15,742 nucleotides of DNA from Pseudomonadota bacterium (GTDB taxonomy: Bacteria; Pseudomonadota; Alphaproteobacteria; Rhizobiales; Xanthobacteraceae), in the NCBI GenBank assembly GCA_023390695.1, contig JAEWCJ010000321.1, forward strand, positions 1-15,742, in the 5' to 3' direction. Position numbers and translations under genes: made by a program. The notes below the pieces were generated by a model, which was not told the DNA's origin, made no database searches, and saw only the letters and a list, made by a program, of their open reading frames with translations. Below are positions 1 to 7,819 of this stretch, one piece after another; position 1 is the first letter of the stretch, and every line of letters starts with the position of its first letter.

Positions 1-133
1 CGCCTGCTGCGTTCCGCCGCGGCACGCGGCGCCGCGGCAACAGCCGCCACTTAACCGCACCTTAAAGCGCGCTCTCTAGCGTCGGCAGAGCGGGGCCGGA
101 CAGCCCCGGAGACGGGACGGGTAGCGAACAGAC
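1..133. other. Left edge, unassigned; possible tail of an upstream gene and a short hairpin
   Basis: All three forward frames are open at the window edge and close at 52-54, 63-65 and 77-79. An upstream plus-strand gene could therefore end here, but too few codons remain to choose a frame or a product. A perfect 6-base inverted repeat (91-96 with 103-108, loop of 6) lies between this edge and the penicillin-binding protein gene. It is not followed by a T run, so it is not a convincing intrinsic terminator. No recognisable promoter was found before the start at 134. Confidence 0.3.
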
Positions 134-2314
134 ATGGCTTTGGGACGGCGAAAGCCGCGTGCGCGCCGCGAACCCAGATTCGACGAGGCCGCATCGGGAG
201 CGGAATTGCGCGTGACGCCAGCCGATCGCATCGGTGGCGAGGCGCGGCGTGCGGCCGCCCGTGCCCAGGATGAACCCCGCAAACGACCGGCCCGGAAATC
301 CCGCCGCGGCGGCGATGGCCACGGCGGCAATGATGGCCCGGATGGCGAGCGGCCGCGCGGCCGCAAGCGGCGCCGCGTCCGGCCCGGACGCCTGGTCTAT
401 TGGGGGCTGGTGCTCTCGCTCTGGGCGATCATCGGCCTGATCGGCGTCACCATCTGGATCGGCGCGCATCTGCCGCCGATCCAGTCGCTGGAGGTGCCGA
501 AGCGGCCGCCCTCGATCCAGATCACCGGCACCGACGGCCGGGTGCTGGCGACGCGCGGCGACAGCGGCGTGTCGGCGACGCTGAAGGAATTGCCGGATTA
601 CGTGCCGCAGGCCTTCCTCGCCATCGAGGATCGGCGTTTCTATAAGCATTACGGCATCGATCCCTTCGGCATTGCCCGCGCCGTCGTCGCCAATGTGCTC
701 AAGCGCAGCGTCTCGCAGGGCGGCTCTACCCTCACCCAGCAGCTTGCGAAAAACCTGTTCCTGACACCGGACCGCACCTACACCCGCAAGCTGCAGGAGG
801 CGGTGCTCGCCCTGTGGCTGGAGCGCAAATTCTCCAAGAACGAGATCCTCGAGCTTTATCTCAACCGAGTCTATTTCGGCGCCGGCGCCTATGGCATCGA
901 GGCGGCCGCGCAGCGCTACTTCAACAAAAGCGCACGCGCCGTGTCGCTGCAGGAGGCCGCGATGCTGGCGGGCCTTGTCAGATCGCCGTCGCGCCTTGCA
1001 CCGACACGCAATCCGGGCGGCGCCGAGCGGCGCGCGCAAGTGGTGCTCAGCACCATGGCGGATGAGGGCTACATCTCGCTGGCGCGGGCGAAGGCCGCCA
1101 TCGCCGATCCGGCGCATGCGATGAAACAGGCGGCACACGCCTCCAGCAATTATGTCGCCGACTGGATCATGGACGTGCTCGACGATCTGATCGGCCGCGT
1201 CGAAGACGATATCGTTGTCGAGACGTCGATCGATCCGGTGTTGCAGTCCGCTGCGGAAGCCAGCCTCATTGACGAACTGAATGCCAAGGGACCGAAATTC
1301 GGCGTCGAACAGGGTGCATTGGTGGCGATGGCGCCGGACGGCGCGGTCCGCGCTTTAGTCGGCGGACGCAATTATACCGAAAGCCAGTTCAATCGCGCGG
1401 TCGCCGCCAAACGTCAGCCCGGCTCGGCCTTCAAACCGTTTGTCTATCTCACCGCGCTCGAACGCGGCCTGACGCCGGACACGGTGCGTGAAGACAAGCC
1501 GATCGTGCTCAAGGGCTGGCGGCCGGAAAACTACACGCGTGAATATTTCGGTCCGGTCACCCTGACCCAGGCGCTGGCGATGTCGCTCAATACGGTGGCC
1601 GTGCGGCTGACGCTCGAATTCGGTCCGACCGCGGTGACGCGCACGGCGCACCGGCTCGGCATTGCCTCCAAGCTCGAAAGCAATCCCTCCATTGCGCTCG
1701 GCACATCCGAGGTGTCGCTGATGGAGATGGTGGCGGCCTTCGCACCCTTCGCCAATTCCGGCATGGCGATCGTCCCGCATGTGGTGGAGAGCGTGCGGCG
1801 GAAAGACGACAAGACCCTGCTCTATCGCCGCGTCCCGCAAAGCCTCGGTCAGATCGTCGACCCGCGCTATGTCGGCATGATGAATGCCATGCTGCAGGAG
1901 ACCCTGCTGGCCGGCACCGCCCGCAAGGCCGAACTCGCGGGGCGGCCGGCCGCCGGCAAGACCGGCACCAGCCAGGATTTTCGCGACGGCTGGTTCGTCG
2001 GCTACACCGCGCAACTCGTCGCCGGCGTCTGGCTGGGAAATGACGATTCATCGCCGACCAGAAAAATGACCGGCGGCGGCCTGCCCTCGGAGATCTGGGC
2101 GCGGTTCATGAAATCGGCGCACCGCAACCTGCCGGTGGCGAGCCTGCCCGGTCTGTCGAACGGATTTTTCGCGCCTGCTCCCGGCACCTATGCGCCACCG
2201 CCAACCGCATCACCGCCGCCGGCGACGGTTGACCATCGCCCGCAAGCGCCGGTGCGCCCGGAAGCCGGCACGATGGACAGCTGGTTCCTCGACCGGCTGT
2301 TCGGCCGGCGCTAG
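134..2314 (+). CDS. Class A penicillin-binding protein, 1A family (bifunctional transglycosylase/transpeptidase)
   Basis: This enzyme polymerises lipid II into glycan strands and crosslinks the stem peptides, anchored in the inner membrane with its domains in the periplasm. The 726 residues begin with a cytoplasmic tail of about 86 residues that is very rich in Arg and Lys, followed by one membrane segment at about 88-110. The GT51 domain shows the catalytic Glu165 in EDRRFYKHYG, then GGSTLTQQLAKN at 196-207 and RKLQE at 218-222. The transpeptidase domain shows SxxK as SAFK (Ser431, Lys434), SxN as SLN (484-486) and KTGT (609-612), so both activities look intact. A Pro-rich tail follows from about 680. 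It is shorter than E. coli PBP1A (about 850 residues), with little room for an extra domain between the two catalytic parts. The ATG at 134 is the first in frame; its ribosome binding site is weak. It converges on the MFS gene with 6 bases between stops. The family is certain; the exact class A subtype is not. Confidence 0.95.
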   Translation: MALGRRKPRARREPRFDEAASGAELRVTPADRIGGEARRAAARAQDEPRKRPARKSRRGGDGHGGNDGPDGERPRGRKRRRVRPGRLVYWGLVLSLWAIIGLIGVTIWIGAHLPPIQSLEVPKRPPSIQITGTDGRVLATRGDSGVSATLKELPDYVPQAFLAIEDRRFYKHYGIDPFGIARAVVANVLKRSVSQGGSTLTQQLAKNLFLTPDRTYTRKLQEAVLALWLERKFSKNEILELYLNRVYFGAGAYGIEAAAQRYFNKSARAVSLQEAAMLAGLVRSPSRLAPTRNPGGAERRAQVVLSTMADEGYISLARAKAAIADPAHAMKQAAHASSNYVADWIMDVLDDLIGRVEDDIVVETSIDPVLQSAAEASLIDELNAKGPKFGVEQGALVAMAPDGAVRALVGGRNYTESQFNRAVAAKRQPGSAFKPFVYLTALERGLTPDTVREDKPIVLKGWRPENYTREYFGPVTLTQALAMSLNTVAVRLTLEFGPTAVTRTAHRLGIASKLESNPSIALGTSEVSLMEMVAAFAPFANSGMAIVPHVVESVRRKDDKTLLYRRVPQSLGQIVDPRYVGMMNAMLQETLLAGTARKAELAGRPAAGKTGTSQDFRDGWFVGYTAQLVAGVWLGNDDSSPTRKMTGGGLPSEIWARFMKSAHRNLPVASLPGLSNGFFAPAPGTYAPPPTASPPPATVDHRPQAPVRPEAGTMDSWFLDRLFGRR

Positions 2315-2320
2315 CGGCGC

Positions 2321-3511
2321 TCAGGCGATATGCGCCGGCGCGCGGCGCGACATCAGCCAGAACAGCAAGGTCAGCGCGCCCATGAGGGTGAGCGCCACCG
2401 CCAGCGGCCAGGCAGTCGTATCGAGCAGCGCCACCACCGTGATGCCCGCAATGGCGGCGGCGATTTGCGGCACAAATCCCAACAGCGACGAGGCCGCGCC
2501 GGCCCGCTCCGGAAACGGCGACAGCCCGCCGGCCATGGCCTGCGGGAACGTCAGCCCAAGCCCGATCGTGTAGAGCGAAACCGGCAGGACGATCGCAAAG
2601 GCCGAATGCGGCACGACGGCGAGTGTCGCGATCATTGCCAGGCCGCCGCCCAGCAGCGCGCCCGCGCCGAAGCCGATCGTACGGTCGATGCCGATACGCG
2701 AGACGATGCGCGACGCGATCAGGGCGCCGGTCAGATAACCGAACGCACTCGGCAAGAACATGATCGCGAAAGCCAGCGGCGTGAGACCGTACAGATCCTG
2801 CAGGATGAAGGACGCGCTCGACAGCCACGCGAACAATCCGGTGTAGCAGGCGGAGGCGATCCCGACATACAGGCGGAAGTCCTGGCGCGCGAGCAACGCA
2901 CGATAGCTTGCGAGGATCGACCGCGCGGAAATCGGCTCAGCGCGCACCTTCAGCGTTTCCGGCAATCGCAGCCACGCCGCCAGGCCGAGCAGCAGGCCGG
3001 CCAGCAGCAGCGCCGCGAAGGCCGAACGCCATCCGAATGCCGTATGCAGAAGACCGCCGATCACCGGACCGGCAATCGGCGCGATCGCCATGATCGCGCC
3101 CATCACCGACAATTCCTTGCCCGCACGCGCCCCGCTGTAGAGATCGCGCACCACGGCGCGCGCGAGCACGATCGCCCCCGCCGCCCCGAAAGACTGCAGC
3201 AGCCGCGCGGCGATCAGGATGTCGATCGACGGCGCTAAGGTGCAGATCAGACTGCCGACGCAGAAAATGGCCACGGCGACAAGCAGCACCGGTCTGCGGC
3301 CGAGCCGGTCGGACACCGGCCCATAGACGATCTGCCCGGCGGCGAAGCCGATCAGATAGGCGGACAGCGTGAGCTGGACGCGCGGCGATGTCACATCGAA
3401 GGCACGGCCGATATCCGGCAGCGAGGGAAGATAGAGATCGGTCGAAAGCGGGCCAATGGCAGTCAGCGCTGCCAGCAGCGCCGTCAGCGCGAACGTGTCG
3501 GGGCGAAGCAT
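2321..3511 (-). CDS. Bcr/CflA family drug efflux MFS transporter
   Basis: A 396-residue major facilitator superfamily protein, predicted to export drugs or other small molecules across the inner membrane by proton antiport. About 12 hydrophobic segments are visible. The first helix carries the Bcr/CflA signature GPLSTDLYLPSLPDIGRAF (about 20-38). The MFS motif A reads GPVSDRLGRRPV at 64-75 between helices 2 and 3, ARAVVRD follows at about 117-123, and an antiporter motif C-like stretch MAIAPIAGPVIGG lies at 141-153. The start is ATG at 3511. The gene lies 25 bases downstream of the DUF45 metallopeptidase gene on the same strand, so the two are probably cotranscribed. Substrate cannot be told from sequence; relatives include exporters of bicyclomycin, chloramphenicol and sulfonamides. 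Confidence 0.92.
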   Translation of the reverse strand: MLRPDTFALTALLAALTAIGPLSTDLYLPSLPDIGRAFDVTSPRVQLTLSAYLIGFAAGQIVYGPVSDRLGRRPVLLVAVAIFCVGSLICTLAPSIDILIAARLLQSFGAAGAIVLARAVVRDLYSGARAGKELSVMGAIMAIAPIAGPVIGGLLHTAFGWRSAFAALLLAGLLLGLAAWLRLPETLKVRAEPISARSILASYRALLARQDFRLYVGIASACYTGLFAWLSSASFILQDLYGLTPLAFAIMFLPSAFGYLTGALIASRIVSRIGIDRTIGFGAGALLGGGLAMIATLAVVPHSAFAIVLPVSLYTIGLGLTFPQAMAGGLSPFPERAGAASSLLGFVPQIAAAIAGITVVALLDTTAWPLAVALTLMGALTLLFWLMSRRAPAHIA

Positions 3512-3536
3512 GAATGTTGTTCGTGACTATCGGAAA

Positions 3537-4343
3537 TCAGAGACGCGCACGGCGCTTGGTTGCAGGTGGGCCTTCGCCGTCAGGTTCGACCATCGGCATT
3601 CCGTAGCGGTGCAGGTCGGCGCCGTGAACATCCAGCCAGTTTTTCGCGCGGCGCATGTTCGGACACAGGCGCTCGACCAGCCGCCAGAACCGCGCCGAAT
3701 GATTCATTTCCACCAGATGCGCGACTTCATGCGCGGCGAGATAATCGAGAACATGCGGCGGCGCCAGGATCAGCCGCCATGAATACGAGAGCACCCCGGT
3801 GCTCGAACAGGAGCCCCAGCGGCTCACCTGATCCCGGATCGAGATGCGCTTGATCTTCACGCCGAGACGCTCGGCGGCCTGCCGGCTCGCCATTTCCAGA
3901 TCGCTCTTGGCTTCCCGGCGCAGGAAATCGCCGACACGGCGATTGACGTGCGGCGCATCGCCGGCCACGCAGATGGAGCGCTCGCCGTCCTCGCCGATTT
4001 CGATCCAGACGGTGCCGCGGCGCCCCTTGCGATGGACGATGCGGTGCGAATGTCCGCGCAGCGGCACCGTCATGCCATGCGCGAACGGTGCGGCTTCCGG
4101 CAACCGGTGCAGGCGTTGCGCGATCCAGCCGCCATGCTGCTCGGCGAAAGCCTGGGCCTCTTTCAGGCTGCCGCGCGGCGGCATGGTGAGCACGACCTCG
4201 CGCGTCGCGGCCTGAATGCGCAATGTATAGCGCCGCGCTTGACGATGCCGTCGCACACGGACCAGATAAATGTTCTTGTCGTGCACGACCTGGATCGATT
4301 GCGGCTCAGTCGGACGACGATAGAGCAGGGCGCGGAGCGGCAT
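3537..4343 (-). CDS. M48-like metal-dependent peptidase, YgjP/DUF45 family (SprT-like)
   Basis: A 268-residue predicted zinc hydrolase. The zinc motif HEVAH is at 205-209, with a likely third ligand at His215 in NHSARFW. The family hallmark RWGSC lies at 175-179, and the C-terminal part is rich in Arg and Trp as usual in the YgjP (DUF45) group. No signal peptide or membrane segment is seen, so it is probably cytoplasmic. The physiological substrate of this family is not established. I chose ATG 4343 because a GAGG ribosome binding site (plus-strand 4353-4356) lies 9 bases upstream. A longer in-frame version starting at GTG 4427 would add 28 residues, but it lacks a well-placed ribosome binding site and uses many A/T-ending codons. 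The efflux transporter follows 25 bases downstream on the same strand. Confidence 0.88.
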   Translation of the reverse strand: MPLRALLYRRPTEPQSIQVVHDKNIYLVRVRRHRQARRYTLRIQAATREVVLTMPPRGSLKEAQAFAEQHGGWIAQRLHRLPEAAPFAHGMTVPLRGHSHRIVHRKGRRGTVWIEIGEDGERSICVAGDAPHVNRRVGDFLRREAKSDLEMASRQAAERLGVKIKRISIRDQVSRWGSCSSTGVLSYSWRLILAPPHVLDYLAAHEVAHLVEMNHSARFWRLVERLCPNMRRAKNWLDVHGADLHRYGMPMVEPDGEGPPATKRRARL

Positions 4344-4352
4344 CGACGAAAA

Positions 4353-4356
4353 CCTC
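4353..4356 (-). promoter_or_regulatory. Ribosome binding site deciding the DUF45 gene start
   Basis: On the minus strand this reads GAGG, 9 bases before ATG 4343. It favours this start over the upstream in-frame GTG at 4427, where the nearest AGGA-like sequence is about 14 bases away. Confidence 0.5.
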
Positions 4357-4473
4357 GGAAAGAGCTTGGCGGATAGTGCCACAGCATTCTGGCGCGTCAG
4401 CGCCCCTCCGAAAATAAAGCCAGCCACGCTAGATCTGGTGGTCCTGCCATCAATCTATCCGTGCATGTTGGGA

Positions 4474-4503
4474 TTTGTAGATATGAATCAATACTCATTT
4501 CAA
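4474..4503 (-). promoter_or_regulatory. Candidate sigma-70 promoter for the DUF45 gene
   Basis: In an A/T-rich island that stands out from the GC-rich surroundings, the minus strand reads TTGAAA (plus 4498-4503), an 18-base spacer, then TACAAA (plus 4474-4479). The matches to TTGACA and TATAAT are 5 of 6 and 4 of 6. The predicted transcript would start near 4467, giving a leader of about 120 bases to ATG 4343 or about 40 to the alternative GTG 4427. This was found by eye only. Confidence 0.35.
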
Positions 4504-4637
4504 TATTGCAGTCCCGGCGCAAGGCGGCCCCTGAACGGGCAGCCGCAAATCGCTCACGAACTGCAGCGAAATCAAGACCTTGCATGAATCGGGGAAAAGC
4601 AGGCGAAAATGGAGATATTGGGCTGGAAAGTCCGCGG

Positions 4638-5969
4638 TCAGGCCGACTTTGAGGCAGCAGATTTGCGTTTCGGCGACTCGATCGAGAGCACGAAATCGGA
4701 AATGCGCGGCGCGATCTCGGCCCTGAACCGGGACCCGTTAAACACGCCGTAATGGCCGACGTCCGGTTGCAGGTAATGCGCCTTCTTCTCCGGCGGGATA
4801 TGCGTGCACAACCGATGCGCGGCTTCGGTCTGGCCCACGCCTGAAATGTCGTCGTTCTCCCCTTCAATGGTGAGCAAAGCGCATTTCCGGATCGTAGAGG
4901 GGTCGACCTTGATCCCCCGATGCGTCATCTCCCCCCGCGGCAAGGCATGACGCACGAACACCGTATCGACGGTCTGCAGATAGAATTCGGCGGTGAGGTC
5001 CATCACCGCGAGATATTCGTCGTAGAATTCGCGATGCTTTTGCGCGGAGTCGCCGTCGCCCTTCACCAGATTGAAGAACAGTTCCTTGTGGGCGTCGAGA
5101 TGGCGATCGAGATTCATGCTGACGAAGCCGTGCAATTGCAGAAATCCCGGATAGACATCGCGCATCATGCCCGGATGCGGAAACGGCACCTTGGTGATGA
5201 CATTGTGCCGGAACCAGTCGGTGCCGCGTTCTTCCGCCATCTTGTTGACCGACGTCGGATTGATGCGGGTATCGATCGGCCCGCCCATCAGGACCATGGA
5301 ATGCGGAACATAGGGATCGTTCTCGGATTCCATGCGCGCGATCGCGGCAAGCACCGGCACCGAGGGCTGGCAGACGCCGATAACATGGCAGTCGCCGCCA
5401 AGCCGGTGCAGCATCGAGACGATGTAGTCGATATAATCGTCGAGATCGAAGCGTCCCTCCGACACCGGCACCAGGCGCGCATCGATCCATTCCGTGATGT
5501 AGACGTCATGGTTGGGCAGAAACGCCTCGACCGTGCCGCGCAGCAGCGTCGCGTAATGTCCCGACATCGGCGCCACCAGCAGGAGCTTGGGCTGCGGACG
5601 ACGCGGCGGGTGCTCGAAGGCGCGCTCGAAATGCAGCAGATTGCAGAACGGGCGTTCCCAGACCGTCTTGATATGGACCGGCACATGCTCGCCGCCGACA
5701 ATCGTATCCTCGATCTGCCAGTCCGGCTTGCCATAGCGGCGGGTGGACCGTTCAAAAACCTCGGCCGCGGCCGCAATACTTTTGCCGAAGGTCGTGTTGC
5801 GCAGCGGATTGAACGGACTCTTCAACGACAGGCGGGTGAGGTCGGCCATCGCCCGCGAGGGGTTAAGCGCGGCCTGGCCCATCTCGTAGAGCCAATAAAG
5901 CCCGGTCGAATAGGCCGGTATCGTGTCGGTGGGGAGCCTGGGCGCCCCTCCAAATTCCCCAATCGGCAT
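4638..5969 (-). CDS. phaZ: Intracellular poly(3-hydroxybutyrate) depolymerase
   Basis: This enzyme hydrolyses stored amorphous PHB granules to 3-hydroxybutyrate oligomers and monomers. The 443-residue protein has no signal peptide, as expected for the intracellular class. The nucleophile is a cysteine in place of the usual lipase-box serine: GVCQPSVP, Cys200. The rest of the presumed triad is an Asp in GENDDISG (373 or 374) and His406 in DVGHYGVFNG. This matches the Cys-Asp-His triad known for Cupriavidus PhaZa1. Residues from about 228 fit the PHB depolymerase C-terminal domain. The N-terminus LYWLYEMGQAALNP is also typical of the family. I chose ATG 5969 because a promoter-like sequence lies just upstream (6012-6041); the longest frame starts at GTG 6062, which lies upstream of that promoter and has no proper ribosome binding site. 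No phaC, phaR or phasin gene is visible beside it. Confidence 0.93.
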   Translation of the reverse strand: MPIGEFGGAPRLPTDTIPAYSTGLYWLYEMGQAALNPSRAMADLTRLSLKSPFNPLRNTTFGKSIAAAAEVFERSTRRYGKPDWQIEDTIVGGEHVPVHIKTVWERPFCNLLHFERAFEHPPRRPQPKLLLVAPMSGHYATLLRGTVEAFLPNHDVYITEWIDARLVPVSEGRFDLDDYIDYIVSMLHRLGGDCHVIGVCQPSVPVLAAIARMESENDPYVPHSMVLMGGPIDTRINPTSVNKMAEERGTDWFRHNVITKVPFPHPGMMRDVYPGFLQLHGFVSMNLDRHLDAHKELFFNLVKGDGDSAQKHREFYDEYLAVMDLTAEFYLQTVDTVFVRHALPRGEMTHRGIKVDPSTIRKCALLTIEGENDDISGVGQTEAAHRLCTHIPPEKKAHYLQPDVGHYGVFNGSRFRAEIAPRISDFVLSIESPKRKSAASKSA

Positions 5970-6011
5970 TGACACACACCCCGGGCGGGCGCTCCGCTCT
6001 GTTGCAGCGCA

Positions 6012-6041
6012 GCATAGTGTCTTTAAATTGTCGTGAGTCAA
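6012..6041 (-). promoter_or_regulatory. Candidate promoter of phaZ
   Basis: On the minus strand, TTGACT (plus 6036-6041) is followed by an 18-base spacer and CTATGC (plus 6012-6017). This resembles the alphaproteobacterial housekeeping pattern TTGAC-N17/18-CTATAT. The predicted start of transcription near 6005 gives a leader of roughly 36 bases to ATG 5969. It supports phaZ being transcribed separately from the upstream exporter genes and decides the phaZ start. Confidence 0.5.
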
Positions 6042-6086
6042 TACAGGAGAAAGTGGTTCCACCCTTGGGTGCCGCGAGAGCCGGAC

Positions 6087-6908
6087 TTATTCCCCGGTCT
6101 GCAGCAGGGATCCCTGCCGGCGGGCGCTGTCCAGCAGCTTCAGAAACGCCACGATCGCCGCCGCGAAATACACCGCATTCAGCGCCAGGGCCGTCACCAT
6201 GAGGTCGCTGCGGAAGACCTGCTCGATCAGCAGGGTACGCATACCCTCGAACACATAGGTCGGCGGCAAGGCCCAGGCGACGTATTGCAGCCATTCCGGC
6301 AGCACCGACACCGGATAATAGACGCAGGTCAGCGGCAGCAGCAGGAACATGATGGTCCAGGCCAGGCTCTCGGCGCCGAGGCCGTTGCGCAGAACGAGGC
6401 CGGATACCAGGATGCCGACGGACCAGCTCGTCAAAATCAGATTCGCGAAAAACGCGGCCAGCGCCAGACCAAGCGCATAGAGGTTGAACCCGAAAAACAG
6501 GATCGCGAGGATCGACACCGGCACCATGCCGATCGCAAGCCGGATGAGACTCATGATCATCAGCGAGATGACGAACTCGCCCGGACGCAGCGGGCTCATC
6601 ATCAGGTTGCCCATGTTGCGGGCCCACATCTCTTCCAGGAACGAGATCGAAAATCCGAGCTGCCCGCGAAAAAGAATATCCCAGAGCAGCACCGCGCCGA
6701 TGAAGATGCCGCCGGCCTTGGCGAAGAAGCTGGCATTCTGGTCGATATAGAGCTGCAGAAAGCCCCACATCAGCATCTGCACCGCGGGCCAGTAGATCAG
6801 ATCGAGAAGACGCGGCCACGAAGACCGCAGCAGATACCAATAACGCAGCACCATCGCGGCGATGCGGCGCGGCGAGAAAGCAATCGGCTGTTGAACATCG
6901 ATACTCAT
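6087..6908 (-). CDS. ABC-2 type transporter permease
   Basis: A 273-residue integral membrane protein with about six hydrophobic segments, forming the membrane channel of an ABC exporter with the ATPase encoded just upstream. The family signature of ABC-2 permeases is clear near the C-terminus: a stretch with PLTCVYYPVSVLPEWLQYV (192-210) followed by ALPPTYVFEGMR. The cytoplasmic segment EEMWARNMGNLMMSPLRPGEF (about 92-112) is also typical. ATG 6908 overlaps the stop of the ATPase gene as ATGA and has a strong AGGAGG ribosome binding site, so translation of the pair is coupled. Substrate is unknown; relatives export polysaccharides, lipids, drugs or Nod factors. The gene ends about 45 bases before the phaZ promoter. 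Confidence 0.92.
   Translation of the reverse strand: MSIDVQQPIAFSPRRIAAMVLRYWYLLRSSWPRLLDLIYWPAVQMLMWGFLQLYIDQNASFFAKAGGIFIGAVLLWDILFRGQLGFSISFLEEMWARNMGNLMMSPLRPGEFVISLMIMSLIRLAIGMVPVSILAILFFGFNLYALGLALAAFFANLILTSWSVGILVSGLVLRNGLGAESLAWTIMFLLLPLTCVYYPVSVLPEWLQYVAWALPPTYVFEGMRTLLIEQVFRSDLMVTALALNAVYFAAAIVAFLKLLDSARRQGSLLQTGE
6104..6117. repeat. Perfect 14-base palindrome in the 3' end of the permease gene
   Basis: GCAGGGATCCCTGC is its own reverse complement. It lies inside the last codons of the permease, about 15 bases before the stop, and in RNA could form a 5-base stem with a GAUC loop. It may be a chance product of the codons used. Confidence 0.3.
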
Positions 6909-7672
6909 TGCGCGGCCTCCTGCCGCTCGTCGGCGTCGCGCCGTCCGCGCGCAATATCCAGAAACACATCCTCCAGCGTCTGCCGGCCGTAACGCGCAAG
7001 CAACCGCTCCGGCGCGTCGTCGTCGACGATCACGCCGCGCTTCATCATGATGACGCGGTCGCAGAGCCGTTCGACTTCCATCATGTTATGAGAGGCGAGC
7101 AGGATGGAGGCGCCGCGTTCCTTGCGGTAATTCTCAAGATGCGTGCGCACCCAATCGGCGGTGTCTGGATCGAGCGATGCCGTCGGCTCGTCGAGCAGCA
7201 GAACCTCCGGCCGGTTGAGCAAGGACTTGGCGAGCGAGACCCGCGTCTTCTGTCCAGCCGACAATTTTCCGGTCGGCCGGTCGATCAGATCGGTCAGATC
7301 GAGCTGCGCTGCCAGCTCGCGAATGCGCCCCTGAAGATCGGGCACGCCATAAAGCTCGCCGAAGACTTTCAGATTTTGCCCCACCGTCAACCGCATCGGC
7401 ATATCGACATAGGGGCTTTCGAAATTCATCCGGTGCAGCACGCGATGACGATCCCGCGACATGTCCGTGCCAAGCACGGCAACACTCCCGGACGTGGGCA
7501 TGACCAGCCCCATGATCATGGCAATGGTGGTGGTCTTGCCGGCACCGTTGCCGCCCAGCAACGCCGTGACCGACCCTGTCGGCAACAGAAAGCTGATCCC
7601 GTTCACGGCCGTGCCGGTTTTATAGATCTTGGTCAGCTTTTCTGCAGCAATCGCGGGCTCGGTCTCGGCCAT
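6905..7672 (-). CDS. ABC exporter ATP-binding protein
   Basis: A 255-residue nucleotide-binding subunit that powers the ABC-2 permease encoded next to it. Walker A is GGNGAGKTT at 40-48, the ABC signature is LSAGQ at 137-141, Walker B is LLLDEP at 158-163, and the switch His is 195 in ASHNM. The C-terminal stretch TLEDVFLDIARG is typical of partners of ABC-2 permeases. The position of the Q-loop reads MNFESPY, with Glu85 where glutamine is usual. I chose ATG 7672 (weak GGAA ribosome binding site). An in-frame GTG at 7720 has an AAGGG sequence upstream and would add 16 residues, but those codons are poor in G/C third positions, unlike the rest. The stop overlaps the permease start by 4 bases. 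Confidence 0.93.
   Translation of the reverse strand: MAETEPAIAAEKLTKIYKTGTAVNGISFLLPTGSVTALLGGNGAGKTTTIAMIMGLVMPTSGSVAVLGTDMSRDRHRVLHRMNFESPYVDMPMRLTVGQNLKVFGELYGVPDLQGRIRELAAQLDLTDLIDRPTGKLSAGQKTRVSLAKSLLNRPEVLLLDEPTASLDPDTADWVRTHLENYRKERGASILLASHNMMEVERLCDRVIMMKRGVIVDDDAPERLLARYGRQTLEDVFLDIARGRRDADERQEAAQ
6916..6921 (-). promoter_or_regulatory. Strong Shine-Dalgarno of the ABC permease gene
   Basis: The minus strand reads AGGAGG, 7 bases before ATG 6908 and inside the end of the ATPase coding region. It is a full consensus site and, with the ATGA overlap, points to efficient coupled translation of both exporter subunits. Confidence 0.7.
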
Positions 7673-7819
7673 ACCGTCGGTTCCATGTTTCGGGGCCTCA
7701 TTTGACGGCTGGACCGGCACAGCGCAAGCCCTTTGCAGGAGCTGCGAATCCCGACGCCTGGCCCGCCATGCGTCACTGCACGCAATTCAAGTTTCGGCAG
7801 CAAACAGGTAAGCAAGAGC
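7673..7819. promoter_or_regulatory. Divergent intergenic region between the ABC exporter and regB
   Basis: These 147 bases must hold promoters in both directions. A plus-strand TTGACG (7702-7707) could be a -35 element but has no good -10 partner at the right distance. At 7741-7757 there is GCTGC, 7 bases, GACGC, loosely like the two half-sites reported for RegA/RegR-type regulators. It may allow autoregulation, but the match is imperfect. Confidence 0.25.

Larger units (their letters stand above)
4344..4637. other. Noncoding spacer between the DUF45 gene and phaZ
   Basis: This 294-base gap lies between two minus-strand genes. It holds the candidate promoter at 4474-4503 and an imperfect inverted repeat at 4523-4544 (eight paired positions with one mismatch, loop of 6) that could end or trim the phaZ transcript but has no T run after it. 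Short open frames on both strands cross it, but none has a good ribosome binding site or a recognisable product. I see no RNA gene. Confidence 0.5.

Noticed and set aside
4523..4544. Inverted repeat downstream of phaZ as an intrinsic terminator.
   Set aside because: The stem has a mismatch and no T run follows on the minus strand, so it is listed only as a feature of the spacer.
4397..4652. Short open frames on both strands in the spacer before phaZ.
   Set aside because: No good ribosome binding sites, G/C-third-position bias or recognisable motifs; one of the frames simply continues from an overlap with phaZ.
6104..6117. The 14-base palindrome as an operator or recombination site.
   Set aside because: It lies within codons of the permease, is not repeated elsewhere in the window and has no attachment-site context.
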